64,000 nt of DNA from Pseudoalteromonas sp. GCY (GCF_016695175.1 NZ_CP068023.1:3715501-3779500), one strand, 5' to 3'; positions 14,572 to 25,331 are shown, numbered from the stretch's first letter. Translations and numbers: made by a program. Notes: a model not told the origin generated them from the letters alone.

Positions 14572-15032
14572 GGTATGACTTTCTCAATCAGGTTTACTAT
14601 CAATGACCTGTACTAGTTATGTCCATAGCAGTACATAGCTCAATTAGGTGATTGCGTAGTATACCGCAGCTTCTAATACTTCGTTAAGTATAGACAGCAA
14701 TTTATTGCCAATAGTAAATAACCTGAGCTTCGGATAATCAGTGCCTTTCTAGCAGCCAGTTTTTGCGCTAACTGCGTTGAATTCACTTCCAATAGCCAGC
14801 TATTGGTGCGTAAATTCGCCTTGCCTACAAGGATGTAGGTACCAGGGCGGTAGCAGGACGCGAGAGCGGAGTTATCCCAAAACTCTCTGGCTAGATAAGG
14901 AAATAATTTAATGTGATTTTAAAAACAATGAGTTAGCTCATTTCTTATCCAAACCTCAGGTTAAATACTAAAAAGCCGCAAGTAATTGAACTTGCGGCTT
15001 TTAATTTGATTAGCCTACAGCCTCATGATGAC
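14572..15032. other. Intergenic region with palindromic element and terminator
   Basis: The stretch should hold the native dusA promoter near 14572-14680. At about 14740-14880 there are two palindromes: CCAATAGC-CA-GCTATTGG, flanked by GAATTC/AAATTC words, and CCTACA-AGGA-TGTAGG. The style is of a dispersed intergenic repeat. A 13-bp-stem terminator follows at 14971-15002. No gene is seen. Confidence 0.4.
14971..15002 (-). terminator. Terminator of the serine hydrolase gene
   Basis: A perfect 13-bp stem (AAAAGCCGCAAGT and its complement) with a 6-base loop and flanking A/T runs, 30 bases past the hydrolase stop. Confidence 0.8.
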
Positions 15033-16508
15033 TTACAGATACTCCTTTACTTCCGCCACTTTATTTTTTGCAAGCTGACTGTTTGGGTTTATCGCAAGTA
15101 ACTGCTGATAATGCTCAAGTGCTTGTGCATATTGCTTGTTTAACTCATACGCTTCAGCGATACTGTTGTGATAATAAGGCTGCTCGTTATTTTGTGTAAG
15201 CGCAAATTTAAAGATTTCGATACCATTATTAACTTGGCCATTTTCGACAAGCTTATTGCCCCACTCCACCAAGATCTCTAAGTCATACATTACACCGGTA
15301 TCTTGCTGCGCTTTTGCAAACGTAGCCGCGAAGTCGGCAAAACCTTGTTTATCTGTAAGCTGCTTTAAGTACGCCATCGGCTGATAGGCCTTTTGCTTAC
15401 TAGCGTCGTTAAAATTAGGAATATAGTAAGCGGCAATATCATCAACAAAGGTAATGGGTAATCCGCCCAACAGATTAGTAAGTACAATCACAGAAACCTT
15501 GTCTTCAGGGTAAGTGATCACTGTGGTCGCATTTCCACCGCTCGCGCTGATGGTTGGGTGATATTTACGCTGAGTCACTTGCCAGCCCATTGCATAGCCG
15601 TTTTCTTTGTTGTTAAAGGCTTCTGTGCGACCGTTGTTAAGCTTAACTGGTGTCCATAGCATATCCAACTCTTTAACCAGCTCACCTTGTTGTAGTGATA
15701 CAAAGTAGTTAGCTAGTTCCGTTGCTGTTGAACTCATTCCCGCTGCGGTTCTTAGCATATAAGGGAATTCGCCGTAAAAGTTTTTGTAATTCCCTTCACC
15801 TAAATGAATATATTGGCGAGCCTGATTTGGCACCATAAGTTCAAGATAATCAAAACCTGCCTGTGCTGTCTTCGGCATGTTGGCACGTGCTAACTGCATC
15901 TTGGTAATAAAAGCAGGAAACCCTTCAGGTGCATATTTATCAATGATTTTACCCAAAATCACATAACCGGTTTGGTTATAACTAAAACGCGAGTTAGGTG
16001 TAAATTGAAGAGGCTGCTTTTGCACAGCTTGCCATGAGGCTTCCGCATCATTCGGTACGATGGTTTCTAGGGCATAATTTGATGCCAGGATCGGCGGCAA
16101 TCCTGTGGTATGACCCATTAATTGGTTAATTTTAAGTTGCTGCCAAGCCTTTGGTAAATCAGGTAAGTGCTTACCAATTTCATCGTCAATGTTTAGATAA
16201 CCTTGCTCAGCGAGCTGTACAATCGCAACACCAGTAAACGCCTTTGTCATCGAATTGATCGGAAATAACGTCTGCTCAGTAACAGGCACCTTATGCTGTA
16301 AGTCTGCAAAACCATAACTTCCTTGCTTAATGATTTTATCGTCTTTAACAACGGCCAACTGTAAGCCCGGAATATGCCTTTCCTTCATGAGGGTTTTGAT
16401 CAGCTTGTCTACCGACTCAGCCTTCACTAAGGATGAAAATAATGCCGACCATAAAAGCGTGCCAAACCATAACACTGTTGATAGTAATACTTTGTTGTTC
16501 TTGTACAT
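15033..16508 (-). CDS. Secreted serine hydrolase, beta-lactamase class C fold
   Basis: Member of the AmpC/esterase/D-aminopeptidase family. ATG 16508 is preferred (GGAAC site; a clean signal peptide YKNNKVLLSTVLWFG...VKA follows), giving 491 residues; an in-frame ATG lies 18 bases upstream. The active-site SxxK is SMTK (S86, K89), the second motif is YNQ (near 177) and the third is SGG in SASGGNAT, in place of KTG or HSG. The C-terminal ~100 residues are helical TPR-like repeats (NSIAEAYELNKQYAQALEHY). The protein is probably periplasmic; the substrate (peptide, ester or cell-wall fragment) cannot be told. It stands alone. Confidence 0.88.
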   Translation of the reverse strand: MYKNNKVLLSTVLWFGTLLWSALFSSLVKAESVDKLIKTLMKERHIPGLQLAVVKDDKIIKQGSYGFADLQHKVPVTEQTLFPINSMTKAFTGVAIVQLAEQGYLNIDDEIGKHLPDLPKAWQQLKINQLMGHTTGLPPILASNYALETIVPNDAEASWQAVQKQPLQFTPNSRFSYNQTGYVILGKIIDKYAPEGFPAFITKMQLARANMPKTAQAGFDYLELMVPNQARQYIHLGEGNYKNFYGEFPYMLRTAAGMSSTATELANYFVSLQQGELVKELDMLWTPVKLNNGRTEAFNNKENGYAMGWQVTQRKYHPTISASGGNATTVITYPEDKVSVIVLTNLLGGLPITFVDDIAAYYIPNFNDASKQKAYQPMAYLKQLTDKQGFADFAATFAKAQQDTGVMYDLEILVEWGNKLVENGQVNNGIEIFKFALTQNNEQPYYHNSIAEAYELNKQYAQALEHYQQLLAINPNSQLAKNKVAEVKEYL

Positions 16509-16681
16509 GAGAGTTCCATCGTTCATTTACATTAAGATATGGTTATTTATTATCAAGTCTTATGCCAAAGATAAAACCTATTAAATTTCAAAATCTTAAT
16601 GTTTTTTAAGAATATCCATTTAGTAAAAAAATTAAAACCTTTAGTGAAATACACCGTTTATTAGCCTTTTTCACAATGGTT

Positions 16682-18085
16682 TTAGAAATCAATCGTTTCC
16701 CCTAAGGTTGGAATATTCGCTAGAATGCGATGCTGGTGTTCGAGTGCGCATGCTAGGGTTTCTAATGCGTCTGGCTCACCGTGGACGAGCACCACTTTAG
16801 GGTGGCTTTTAAAGTAGCTAGCCCATTCAATTAATGCTGCTTGCCCGGCATGTGCCGAAAAGCCATTTAAGGTTTCAATATTGGCTTTCACTACAATATC
16901 GTCACCAAATAATTTAACGTGTTGGGCGCCGTCAACCAACACCCGCCCCAGCGTGCCATTGGCCTGATATCCGACAAAAATAATGGTATTGCGGCTATCC
17001 CAAATACGATGCTTAAAGTGGTGAGTGATCCGCCCACCAGTGCACATTCCGCTGCCAGCGATAATTAATGCACCGCTACTTATTTTGTTGATCGCCATTG
17101 AGTCTTCAGCATCTACCATCAAATGCAACGTAGATAAAAAGTTTTTGAGTAGACTTTGCTCTCCGGTGTGCAGTGTTTTAACACCCTCACAATCCAAAGT
17201 GGGGAGCCATTGGTCGTAAACTTCAGTGACCTCAATTGCCATCGGACTATCGAGAAAAATTTGCCAATTATCAAGCTCTCCAGCTTGTTGTAACTTTCCA
17301 AGATAGAGCAACAGCTCCTGCGCTCTACCCACTGCAAATGCGGGGATCATCACGTTACCACCTCTTGCGAAAGCATCATCCAAAATAGCTTTCAGTTGCG
17401 TTTGTGTATCACCTAACGACTTGTGGTCACGGTCCCCATAAGTGCCTTCCATCAATACAATATCAGCTTGTTCTAGCAACGCGGGGGCATTCATCAATAG
17501 CGTATCTTTATTGCCAAGATCCCCAGAAAAAACTAATTTTTTCTGCTTACCCTGATCATCAAATGTTAGTTCTGTGATTGCCGAGCCTAGTATATGCCCT
17601 GCATCGTGAAAACACAGACTTGCTCCTTTTGCAATCTTGACTTCTTGCATATAGGTTAGAGGTTTGAGGCAATCCAAAACGTCCAGTACATCTTCTTTGG
17701 TATACTGTGCGGGAATATCATCTAGACCCTTACGTGCGCGCTTTCTGTTTTCTCTACGCAAATCATTTTCGTATAAACTTAACGCATCAAACAGCATGAT
17801 AGGTAACAGCTGTGACGTTGCTTCTGTGCAATAAATCGGCCCTGCAAAGCCATCATGTAACAAACAAGGTAACCTGCCTGAATGATCTAAGTGAGCATGG
17901 GAGAGAATAACCATATCAATGCTATTTGGATTAAATTCAAATTGCTCGCGCGAGATAAGGTGTTTTGCTCTCATTCCTTGGTGCATACCACAATCTAGTA
18001 GTACATCACCTAATGAAGGTGAGCTAATGAGGTGGCAAGACCCGGTAACTTCTTGCGCGGCCCCGTAGAAAGTAATTGTTGCCAT
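16682..18085 (-). CDS. MBL-fold / beta-CASP / RMMBL ribonuclease-like protein
   Basis: 467 residues. The metallo-beta-lactamase domain has SHAHLDHSG (H63, H65, D67, H68), and later motifs GHILGS, FSGDLG and a terminal VLVHGE are present. A beta-CASP insert with IPAFAVGRAQELL and the RMMBL motif GFSAHAGQ are typical of CPSF73-like and RNase J-like RNA-processing nucleases. Bacterial members of this subgroup are annotated as RNA-specificity-domain exonucleases; the actual substrate is not known. No partner gene is adjacent. Confidence 0.88.
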   Translation of the reverse strand: MATITFYGAAQEVTGSCHLISSPSLGDVLLDCGMHQGMRAKHLISREQFEFNPNSIDMVILSHAHLDHSGRLPCLLHDGFAGPIYCTEATSQLLPIMLFDALSLYENDLRRENRKRARKGLDDIPAQYTKEDVLDVLDCLKPLTYMQEVKIAKGASLCFHDAGHILGSAITELTFDDQGKQKKLVFSGDLGNKDTLLMNAPALLEQADIVLMEGTYGDRDHKSLGDTQTQLKAILDDAFARGGNVMIPAFAVGRAQELLLYLGKLQQAGELDNWQIFLDSPMAIEVTEVYDQWLPTLDCEGVKTLHTGEQSLLKNFLSTLHLMVDAEDSMAINKISSGALIIAGSGMCTGGRITHHFKHRIWDSRNTIIFVGYQANGTLGRVLVDGAQHVKLFGDDIVVKANIETLNGFSAHAGQAALIEWASYFKSHPKVVLVHGEPDALETLACALEHQHRILANIPTLGETIDF

Positions 18086-18671
18086 TGCTTTTACTCAACG
18101 ATTTAGCAGCGGGGTTAATGGTTAACCCCTCGGATTTATGTAAGTTTAGTTACAAAAACCCGAGTTGCTTATGCGCTGCATCAAAATAGTTGTCGCAACT
18201 AGCTTTATGGGCACATATAGCTCTGACGATTTATCTCTTCCGAATCCACAAAGCGGTGTACTTAGTCGATTCTGAATATTGACTTTTTCGTGCTCAGACA
18301 TGTTGAATTAAATCATTCAGACCCAAATGACCGTTTTGTTTCATGTGTCCTATAATTGGAATAGGCTTTGCGCCTGCCCATGATGCGCTGAAACGATATC
18401 AACAAGCTCAAATTGCAAGTTTGGTTGTGCGATACAAAAAGTTGCAATTTGAGCGTAGTCAGATTGTTTATAACTTTAAGTAATTCAATAAATTAAATTG
18501 CTACAGGGTGGACAACTTATGCACAGCGGATACTACTTGTTTATTTCATAAGCTTCAGCAACACTGCTGACCGCATTAGCATGCCAAACCTAATCAAAAG
18601 CTGGGCCAAGAGATGTAATAAGGGCTCATATAGAGCCACTTAACTACTATGGAGAATGGACAAAAAGAATG
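18086..18671. other. Intergenic region, one doubtful small ORF
   Basis: Nearly 600 bases lie between two leftward genes. A 46-codon frame on the plus strand (18343-18483; FAPAHDALKRYQQAQIASLV near its middle) looks like coding sequence in composition but has no clear ribosome site and may be a remnant. No terminator with a T-run is obvious after the subtilase gene. Confidence 0.3.
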
Positions 18672-21600
18672 TTAGTTAGCTCTATTTCTGAACAACACTA
18701 TCGGCCAAAATAGTAACAACCATGCAAATGAACCTGAACTAGAGTTAGTCTCTGGCTCTGGTTTTATTGTCACAGGAGGTTCTTGTCCATCAGAAATGAC
18801 TTTCAGATTAAAACCAGTTGACACCTTGTCTGATGGGTTTTCTATATCTGCGACAGTCACCGTGACTTCGGTATCCCCATGAAAATGAGCCTCAGGTAGA
18901 ATGGTGACAGTATCTCCATCGACTTCGACATTAAAATGCTCTCCTGCCACAAGAATTTCATTCGCAGTGTTGTATTCGTCAATATAATGCACTTCAAATG
19001 ATATTGACTCATTTTCTGCGGTTTCCAAATCATTCAGCGGAGCCAGTGTGATGTTACTGGGCACGGATAAATTGTGTGACTTAACTACGCTTTCCATACC
19101 ATCGATTTCAATATTGGCGACGAAATTCAATTCTCGACCAACTGATGCGGGAGTGATGTCCGCCCATACTGTAATTTCAAATCGTGAAGACTCTGGCCCG
19201 ATATAGTCTAGGCACAAGACCATACCATCTTTAACGACACGATCTACTTCATTGAAATTTATAGTGCGTCCCAAATACCCCTCAAGTGGCCCACGAAAAT
19301 GTAGTGCCCCTTTGAAGCCTTGGATCCCGATACTACCTCTACGGTCTGTTGAGCCAAAATCAATATTATCGTAAGCAAGGTATATTTCGTGTTGATTGCC
19401 ACCAAAGCGTGTATTTGCATTAAAGATGACTTCGAAATCAAACGAATTATCACGCTTTTGCCATTGATATTGTCCCGTACCTTGGTCATAGATTGGGTCA
19501 CCATAATCCGAAGCATTATCCCATTCAACAATTCCCCAACCAGTCGCTGTTGTAGCAAGCGTAATCCCTTCCGACTGGCTTAAACCAAGGCTCATTACAT
19601 CCATAGCATACCCAGGAAACCAACCTCTCCATAATGCGCTTAGCCCTTCATAAGGAAAGCTTTCATAAGGATATTTATCATGGAAAGGGAAGAATTGAGG
19701 ACCTGGTCCGAAATCAAGCTTACCGTTAGGTCGCACCGTTATAAGGCCAAAACCAGTATTCACTGCCTCTGCATTGTTATACAAGCTTAGGTTGTCATAA
19801 CTACCATCAAACAATGCTTTTACTGGAATTTCATAGCCTTTACGAAAGGTTATTTGATTTTTTTCATCAAAACCGGACAGTAGTGGCACTAACCCAAACT
19901 CTCGAAGATCAACATACCCACCTGGATTCGAGTTACCAAAGTCAGGCACACGACAAAACTCATCCGATATATTATTAGTGACGATGTAATCTGGAGTAAC
20001 ATCTCTGGTGTCTTTTTGCAGGCCAGATATCACTAATTTTCCTTCAGCCAATTCGATATTTACATCACTTCGCGAACTCTTTACTTTTTGTTTATCGACA
20101 TGTAATCCCTCGGGGATATCAATACTAAAGGTGAAGTTACGATCCTGCCCGCTATTGTTTTCTAGTACTTCTAAGGTGAAAGGAACTGAATCGCCAATTT
20201 TAGCGCGAGTCTGTGGCACATCTAGGTGGACACGATCCGTGCTACGTTTTAGATCAAGTGGAATTGAACCTAAGTTGCTTGAATTCACTGCTGAAGAACC
20301 AACATCTATCACGCTGTAATAGACATCTTCTTCCGCCATATCAATATCCCAAGCAATCTTCATATCTACTTTATTATTACCGTCACTTGTGGGTAAAGAC
20401 GCTGTAATTTCATTACTTACCTGACTGCCTACTACAGCTACCGCATATTTGAAGGTTTCTTCTAGCCCAACATATCCTTCTTCACGGTTGTTATACAGCA
20501 TGTACCAATATTCTCCCTCCTCTGGGTTGTTAATATTACAAAAGTTATGGTAGATACTATGATTTGACACGCACAAAATTTCGTCTTGTGGCTGGATAAT
20601 ACCGTCACTATTGTAGTCTTTACCCACAAAAATGAGAGGGTTTCCTATTTTTAAACTTTTCTTTAATTGAGATTTTTCAACATCAAGTAGCTCCACCACT
20701 AAACGCTTAGCATTTCGGGCAACGCTAATAAAACCTGTATGTACCGCTTCGTCAATAATGTCTTCTTCACTGACCTCGCCAACACGATGTAATGACCAAG
20801 GAAAGATGCGATCATCGTCTTTGGGTAACACAACCGTTCTTATATCTGCTTTTTCTGGCCGATACGCTTGAGCTATAGGGGAGTCAACCAAAGGAAATAC
20901 CATTCCTTTGGCAATATAAATATCCTGGTTTGCATGTGCAACCACGTTCAAACGCGAAGGCAAATCACCACGATCATATTTGAATGCGACGGGCCAGTGC
21001 GCTTCTGGAATATTCGCTTCTTGAGCTTTGAAAACTAAGTTGGTGTGTAACTCCACCTCCGAGTTGCTAAACCAATCTTGAGTATCCATCACAGAAGCTT
21101 TAACTATGATAGTTTGCGTTTCACCGGCTTTCAAAGAGAATGTATCGGGTAAAATCTCAATGTTTACACCGTTTTGAGCCGATTGTTGGCGCATATCATA
21201 CGCCCAGTTAACAACATCTTCGTGACTAACATTCCAAGTTCCATCTTTCGTGGCTTTGACTGTACGTATCCATTGACATTCTGGTGCACAAGCAAAGTTA
21301 ACTAGATTTGGCATATTTAGCTTATGTGGCGTACCACCATTGAAAGGATCTGCGGCAAAGAAGTTATCTACGGTTTCATCCATCACTAAACCTGATTTAA
21401 CCGCATTTGCAACATTGATTCGCCCCGCACCTGCTCGGTAGATTTGAGCTTTGTCAAACTCCCCCCCTTTTTGGTTCAAACGATAATATTTCACTGTATT
21501 ATCAGCTGTCATCACTAGTGCTGACTGAACCTCAGCCGCACTCCATTCTGGATGAGCTTGACGGATAAGTGCCATTGCACCAGCAACATGGGGAGATGCC

Positions 21601-23726
21601 ATTGAAGTGCCACTGCTCATAGAATAATCCATACCGTAAGGCTCTGGTACAAAAGGATGTTCATCGGAGTATGCTGCATAGATAGAGACTCCAGGGGCTG
21701 CTAATGTTGGAGCTAAAATCTCAATATTATCAAATGAAGGTCCTCGTGATGAAAATTCAGCTAACCAATCGGCATCAGCATTATCAATATGTCGCCCAAC
21801 TTCGGTAGCGTTAATCGTGATCATATGACCTTTTTCAGTACTACTATCAACCCAATCTGCAAGCCCCTTATTTGCTTCTACACCGTACCATTGGTCATAA
21901 GTAAAATGGACACTGGGTAAAGAATAGTTTTCTGGAACAGTACCTTGAGTGCGATTTTTATTGTACAAAATAAAACCATCAGCGCCGCCAGACTTAACAT
22001 TCTCTACTTTAGCTGTGCGGGCATTAGCATCAGGGTCTTGAGGATCATGACGTTGACAGATAACAATAACATTCGTTTCTCCTTCAGCAGCACCTGGTAT
22101 CTCTGTTCCATCTTTAAAGAAATTAAAAGTACTTGGCGCGAATTTATTAACACAGTAGCCATTACTGTCCATACTACCATTAGCATCCATATAATCTTTC
22201 GCCCAAACAACAACTCCTGTCAGTGCCTTTTTGTTTATTGAGCCACCAACGATCCCAGTGTTAGCCCAGTCCGGAATTTCGCTCCCCATAGTCGGATCTA
22301 TAAACCCTGCATACTCTACAGGGGTTTCTACTCTAACAGTTCGACCATGAGTTGTTGCTGCAACCTGTGCTAGCCATGGGGAAGAATTATCTAGGTAACC
22401 CAAACATTCTTTTGCACCGCAAACATCTGTTCCATCATTGCCAGCCGCCGCCGCTACGTTGATACCCGCTTTTCGTGCTGACAAAAATGCCAACTGCACG
22501 GGATCCTCCCATACATTAGAGTCAGCCCCACCGATTGAAAAGTTAATAACGTCAATTCCGTCTGAAATTGCATCTTCAATACCCGCCACTAAAGCTTCCG
22601 CCGGACAACCTCTATAGCCACTATCATTTGCAGAATGACACACTTGGTAAGCAACGATATTGGCGTGCGGAGCAACCCCCGAAATTTCAGTAAAAAGACC
22701 ATCTTTTATTACTTTGCCATCTTGTTCATCACCAATACCTGCGACCATATAAGGCACATCTCTAACAACATTGCCAGCTGCTGTCGATGCTACATGTGAA
22801 CCATGCCCTTGATAATCCTCACCTATAGCTGGCCAATCAGGGATCATGCTAGCAAATGAGTCCGTTATCACATCGTAAGAACGCACTCCGATCAATTTAT
22901 CATTACACTGGATGACATCAGCATCCTCCACACAATCACCGACATAATTCCCCGCCCCCCAAGGATTGCTATGATCATAACCATCCCCCGAAATATCAGC
23001 AAAAGAAGGGTGATCTGAATTGATCCCTGTATCAATAATACCTATGATTTGACCCTCTCCTTTATACTTCACGCCACTTGAAGAGGCTCCTCCCGACCAC
23101 ACTTCATCAGCTCCAATTTGCTTATGTCCTTGATCTGATAATAAATCATAGTTTTTAGAACGTATCACGGAAGCAACGCTACCCAAGTTTGCTATTCTCA
23201 TCGCCTCTTGCTCAGTCATTTTCATGGAGAAGCCATTAATTGCTTTCGTGAATCGCTGACGTAGCTTAGTGCGGCCAGTCAACATGCTTATTTCATTTAG
23301 TACTTCTTCTTGTTTATCAATCAGTTGAACTTCGTAAGCTTTGAGCGCGTTGGGTATGATTTGACCACGCTGAAACAGTTTATTTGGTGCAGAATGCTGG
23401 GTTCGATCTAGCTGAGCGTTTAACTCATTCGCTGCGATTGCCACTGAGGCATCACGTAAGCGAACGATATAAATATGCTCACCACTCATACGCTCGGTAA
23501 CAAATTTTCTTTTGTGTGTATTTAGATGAACATTCAGCCCCAAACGCGCCGCAATTGGCTGCCCTTGTTGATGAAGTTTTTCTTGTAAGTCTCGTATTTC
23601 CTCAAGATTAAAACTTGGTGCTTGCAACATATTCGATGATTGCTCACCTGTTTCATCCAACGCATAAAGCGACCCCGCACAAAAGAGCGCAACACCTACA
23701 GCTGCTGCAATTGCTGTTTTTTTCAT
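18672..23726 (-). CDS. Very large secreted subtilisin-like protease (S8 family)
   Basis: 1684 residues. The order is: signal peptide (1-22, ALFCAGSLYA); inhibitor I9-like propeptide (about 84-190); and a subtilase domain with D232 (GIIDTGIN), H308 (GHGSHVAS) and S708 (GTSMASPHVAG). A protease-associated insert (about 470-650) separates His and Ser. Beta-rich domains follow, one with a cadherin-like stretch near 1560-1640. The end SSSGSFAWLLLFWPIVLFRNR is a Gly/Ser motif, hydrophobic helix and basic tail, resembling GlyGly-CTERM sorting signals processed by rhombosortase. It probably degrades extracellular protein for nutrition. A GAGAGG site precedes ATG 23726. It is divergent from the mipA-like operon. 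Confidence 0.93.
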   Translation of the reverse strand: MKKTAIAAAVGVALFCAGSLYALDETGEQSSNMLQAPSFNLEEIRDLQEKLHQQGQPIAARLGLNVHLNTHKRKFVTERMSGEHIYIVRLRDASVAIAANELNAQLDRTQHSAPNKLFQRGQIIPNALKAYEVQLIDKQEEVLNEISMLTGRTKLRQRFTKAINGFSMKMTEQEAMRIANLGSVASVIRSKNYDLLSDQGHKQIGADEVWSGGASSSGVKYKGEGQIIGIIDTGINSDHPSFADISGDGYDHSNPWGAGNYVGDCVEDADVIQCNDKLIGVRSYDVITDSFASMIPDWPAIGEDYQGHGSHVASTAAGNVVRDVPYMVAGIGDEQDGKVIKDGLFTEISGVAPHANIVAYQVCHSANDSGYRGCPAEALVAGIEDAISDGIDVINFSIGGADSNVWEDPVQLAFLSARKAGINVAAAAGNDGTDVCGAKECLGYLDNSSPWLAQVAATTHGRTVRVETPVEYAGFIDPTMGSEIPDWANTGIVGGSINKKALTGVVVWAKDYMDANGSMDSNGYCVNKFAPSTFNFFKDGTEIPGAAEGETNVIVICQRHDPQDPDANARTAKVENVKSGGADGFILYNKNRTQGTVPENYSLPSVHFTYDQWYGVEANKGLADWVDSSTEKGHMITINATEVGRHIDNADADWLAEFSSRGPSFDNIEILAPTLAAPGVSIYAAYSDEHPFVPEPYGMDYSMSSGTSMASPHVAGAMALIRQAHPEWSAAEVQSALVMTADNTVKYYRLNQKGGEFDKAQIYRAGAGRINVANAVKSGLVMDETVDNFFAADPFNGGTPHKLNMPNLVNFACAPECQWIRTVKATKDGTWNVSHEDVVNWAYDMRQQSAQNGVNIEILPDTFSLKAGETQTIIVKASVMDTQDWFSNSEVELHTNLVFKAQEANIPEAHWPVAFKYDRGDLPSRLNVVAHANQDIYIAKGMVFPLVDSPIAQAYRPEKADIRTVVLPKDDDRIFPWSLHRVGEVSEEDIIDEAVHTGFISVARNAKRLVVELLDVEKSQLKKSLKIGNPLIFVGKDYNSDGIIQPQDEILCVSNHSIYHNFCNINNPEEGEYWYMLYNNREEGYVGLEETFKYAVAVVGSQVSNEITASLPTSDGNNKVDMKIAWDIDMAEEDVYYSVIDVGSSAVNSSNLGSIPLDLKRSTDRVHLDVPQTRAKIGDSVPFTLEVLENNSGQDRNFTFSIDIPEGLHVDKQKVKSSRSDVNIELAEGKLVISGLQKDTRDVTPDYIVTNNISDEFCRVPDFGNSNPGGYVDLREFGLVPLLSGFDEKNQITFRKGYEIPVKALFDGSYDNLSLYNNAEAVNTGFGLITVRPNGKLDFGPGPQFFPFHDKYPYESFPYEGLSALWRGWFPGYAMDVMSLGLSQSEGITLATTATGWGIVEWDNASDYGDPIYDQGTGQYQWQKRDNSFDFEVIFNANTRFGGNQHEIYLAYDNIDFGSTDRRGSIGIQGFKGALHFRGPLEGYLGRTINFNEVDRVVKDGMVLCLDYIGPESSRFEITVWADITPASVGRELNFVANIEIDGMESVVKSHNLSVPSNITLAPLNDLETAENESISFEVHYIDEYNTANEILVAGEHFNVEVDGDTVTILPEAHFHGDTEVTVTVADIENPSDKVSTGFNLKVISDGQEPPVTIKPEPETNSSSGSFAWLLLFWPIVLFRNRAN

Positions 23727-24111
23727 AATAACCTCTCACCACACAATCTAATTGTCGAATTAATTAAAATAAAAAGTTAACAACTTGATTCAACCACATG
23801 AGAATAAGGTGAGCCTAGAAACATCTTGTACACTTTTGTACCCCCCGTTAGCTTTAGAAATAAGGCAATTAAACAAAGCGACGTCTGGTCAGGAAATGAG
23901 AGGTATTTTTGTAGCAATTTGTACAGCTATTCTTTGATAACTCGCATTCACAAAAATATAAAAATAAAATAATCAAACACTTAAATTATCATCCCTTAAA
24001 ATATCACTGACCTAATTTAGTAATGGTTATTATTCAACTGCAAATTGGCTTGCTTAGCCTATGAAAATAGATAGGATTCAATAAAGACTTAATTCGGAAC
24101 AATCCTGCAAT
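23727..24111. other. Intergenic region between divergent subtilase and mipA-like genes
   Basis: This AT-rich stretch must hold both promoters. No convincing -35/-10 pair, operator or RNA element could be singled out. A regulatory link between the protease and the two-component operon is possible but not shown. Confidence 0.3.
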
Positions 24112-24948
24112 ATGAATAAACACCTACTTTATGCTTGCACTTTGTTTTCTGCTCACGGAATGTCACAAAGTCTCAACGCCGAATCTGAGATGTATGTTGG
24201 AGTGGATACCTATGAAGCATCGTTAGTTGTTGGATATGGCGGGATAGAAAACCCTTTATTAGGAGCTGAACATTTTAGCTCAATTTTCCTACCTCACTTT
24301 GCCTATTATGGCGATAGATGGTACGTCGACGACTTTTCTCTTGGCTATAGCTTGTATCAAGACAAGTCTATTTACATCGATCTAGTCGCCACCTTTAACG
24401 AAGACGGCTTCTTCTTTGAGCTTGACGGTGTAGATAAACTATTTACTACTTCCTTAATACGAGATATCCCCAGACCCAACAAGCCTCAACCCTCAGAGCA
24501 GACCGCAATAAAACGTAACCTCTCCTATGAAAGTGGGGTCGCATTTGGTTACGCCGCAAAAGATTGGGGAATTGAGCTCACTACTTTGCATGATGTTAGT
24601 GGGGTTCATAACAGCTTTGAAAATAAATTAATCGCTTATCATATACAAAGTTTGTATGACGGAGCATTTACCTTAGAGATTGGAGCTACATATAAAGATC
24701 GCGATTTAATAGCGTATTATTATCGTCTTAAACCTCATGAAACGGTGACAAAGACTCAACACGACTTACCTAACGAACATGCCATCAATTATCATATAAA
24801 ACTGGAGTATCAATATCCTATAAATCAGCGCTATCACCTTATGTTTAGTATTTCTAACACTTGGATTGATAGGGATCTCAGTGATACAGCTATGTTTGAC
24901 CGTGCCCGATACGTATCTGGTTTCACCGGGATTTTAATTAAATTTTAA
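24112..24948 (+). CDS. MipA/OmpV-family outer-membrane protein
   Basis: 278 residues with a short signal peptide (MNKHLLYACTLFSAHGMSQSLNA) and a beta-barrel pattern of alternating residues. The conserved starting strand contains LVVGYGGIENPLLGAE, and the chain ends in the terminal Phe (GILIKF) recognised by the barrel-assembly machinery. MipA proteins are MltA-interacting outer-membrane proteins; family members also take part in envelope-stress or antibiotic response. It heads an operon with a DUF3019 protein and a two-component system, an association seen in Shewanella and relatives. Confidence 0.8.
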   Translation: MNKHLLYACTLFSAHGMSQSLNAESEMYVGVDTYEASLVVGYGGIENPLLGAEHFSSIFLPHFAYYGDRWYVDDFSLGYSLYQDKSIYIDLVATFNEDGFFFELDGVDKLFTTSLIRDIPRPNKPQPSEQTAIKRNLSYESGVAFGYAAKDWGIELTTLHDVSGVHNSFENKLIAYHIQSLYDGAFTLEIGATYKDRDLIAYYYRLKPHETVTKTQHDLPNEHAINYHIKLEYQYPINQRYHLMFSISNTWIDRDLSDTAMFDRARYVSGFTGILIKF

Positions 24949-24954
24949 CCCGCT

Positions 24955-25329
24955 ATGTTAATTGGCTTTTTTATCTCTCCTTTTATGCTTTTAACCACTT
25001 TCGCAGGTGATGGTGAAACTACGTTAGAAGTTTATCCCCATACCTGCATACAGGGCGAGCATGCTACTAACTGTACGATGGAAATAGAGATCACAGCATC
25101 ATCGACAAACCACCCTCAGTTATGTTTAGAAATAGCCTTGAAGAAAGAACAGAAAGCATGTTTTAACAGCAACAAAATTTCCGTCACCTATCGCATAACG
25201 CTTGAGAGTACGACCACGATTTCGTTGACTAGTAGCAAAGGTGTAGTATTGATAAGTAAGAAACTTAATGTCGGGAAATTAGCTACAAAAAATTACCGGA
25301 TCAGACGACGCTTTGGGTGGGGAATTTAG
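24955..25329 (+). CDS. DUF3019-family exported protein
   Basis: 124 residues with an N-terminal hydrophobic signal (MLIGFFISPFMLLTTFA). The mature part carries four cysteines (CIQ, NCTM, LCLEI, ACFN) that could form two disulphides, and ends in a basic RIRRRFGWGI. The DUF3019 family is characteristically encoded with MipA and an OmpR/EnvZ-like pair, as here. The function is unknown; a periplasmic modulator of the sensor is a reasonable guess. It starts 6 bases after the mipA-like stop. Confidence 0.75.
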   Translation: MLIGFFISPFMLLTTFAGDGETTLEVYPHTCIQGEHATNCTMEIEITASSTNHPQLCLEIALKKEQKACFNSNKISVTYRITLESTTTISLTSSKGVVLISKKLNVGKLATKNYRIRRRFGWGI

Positions 25330-25331
25330 CA

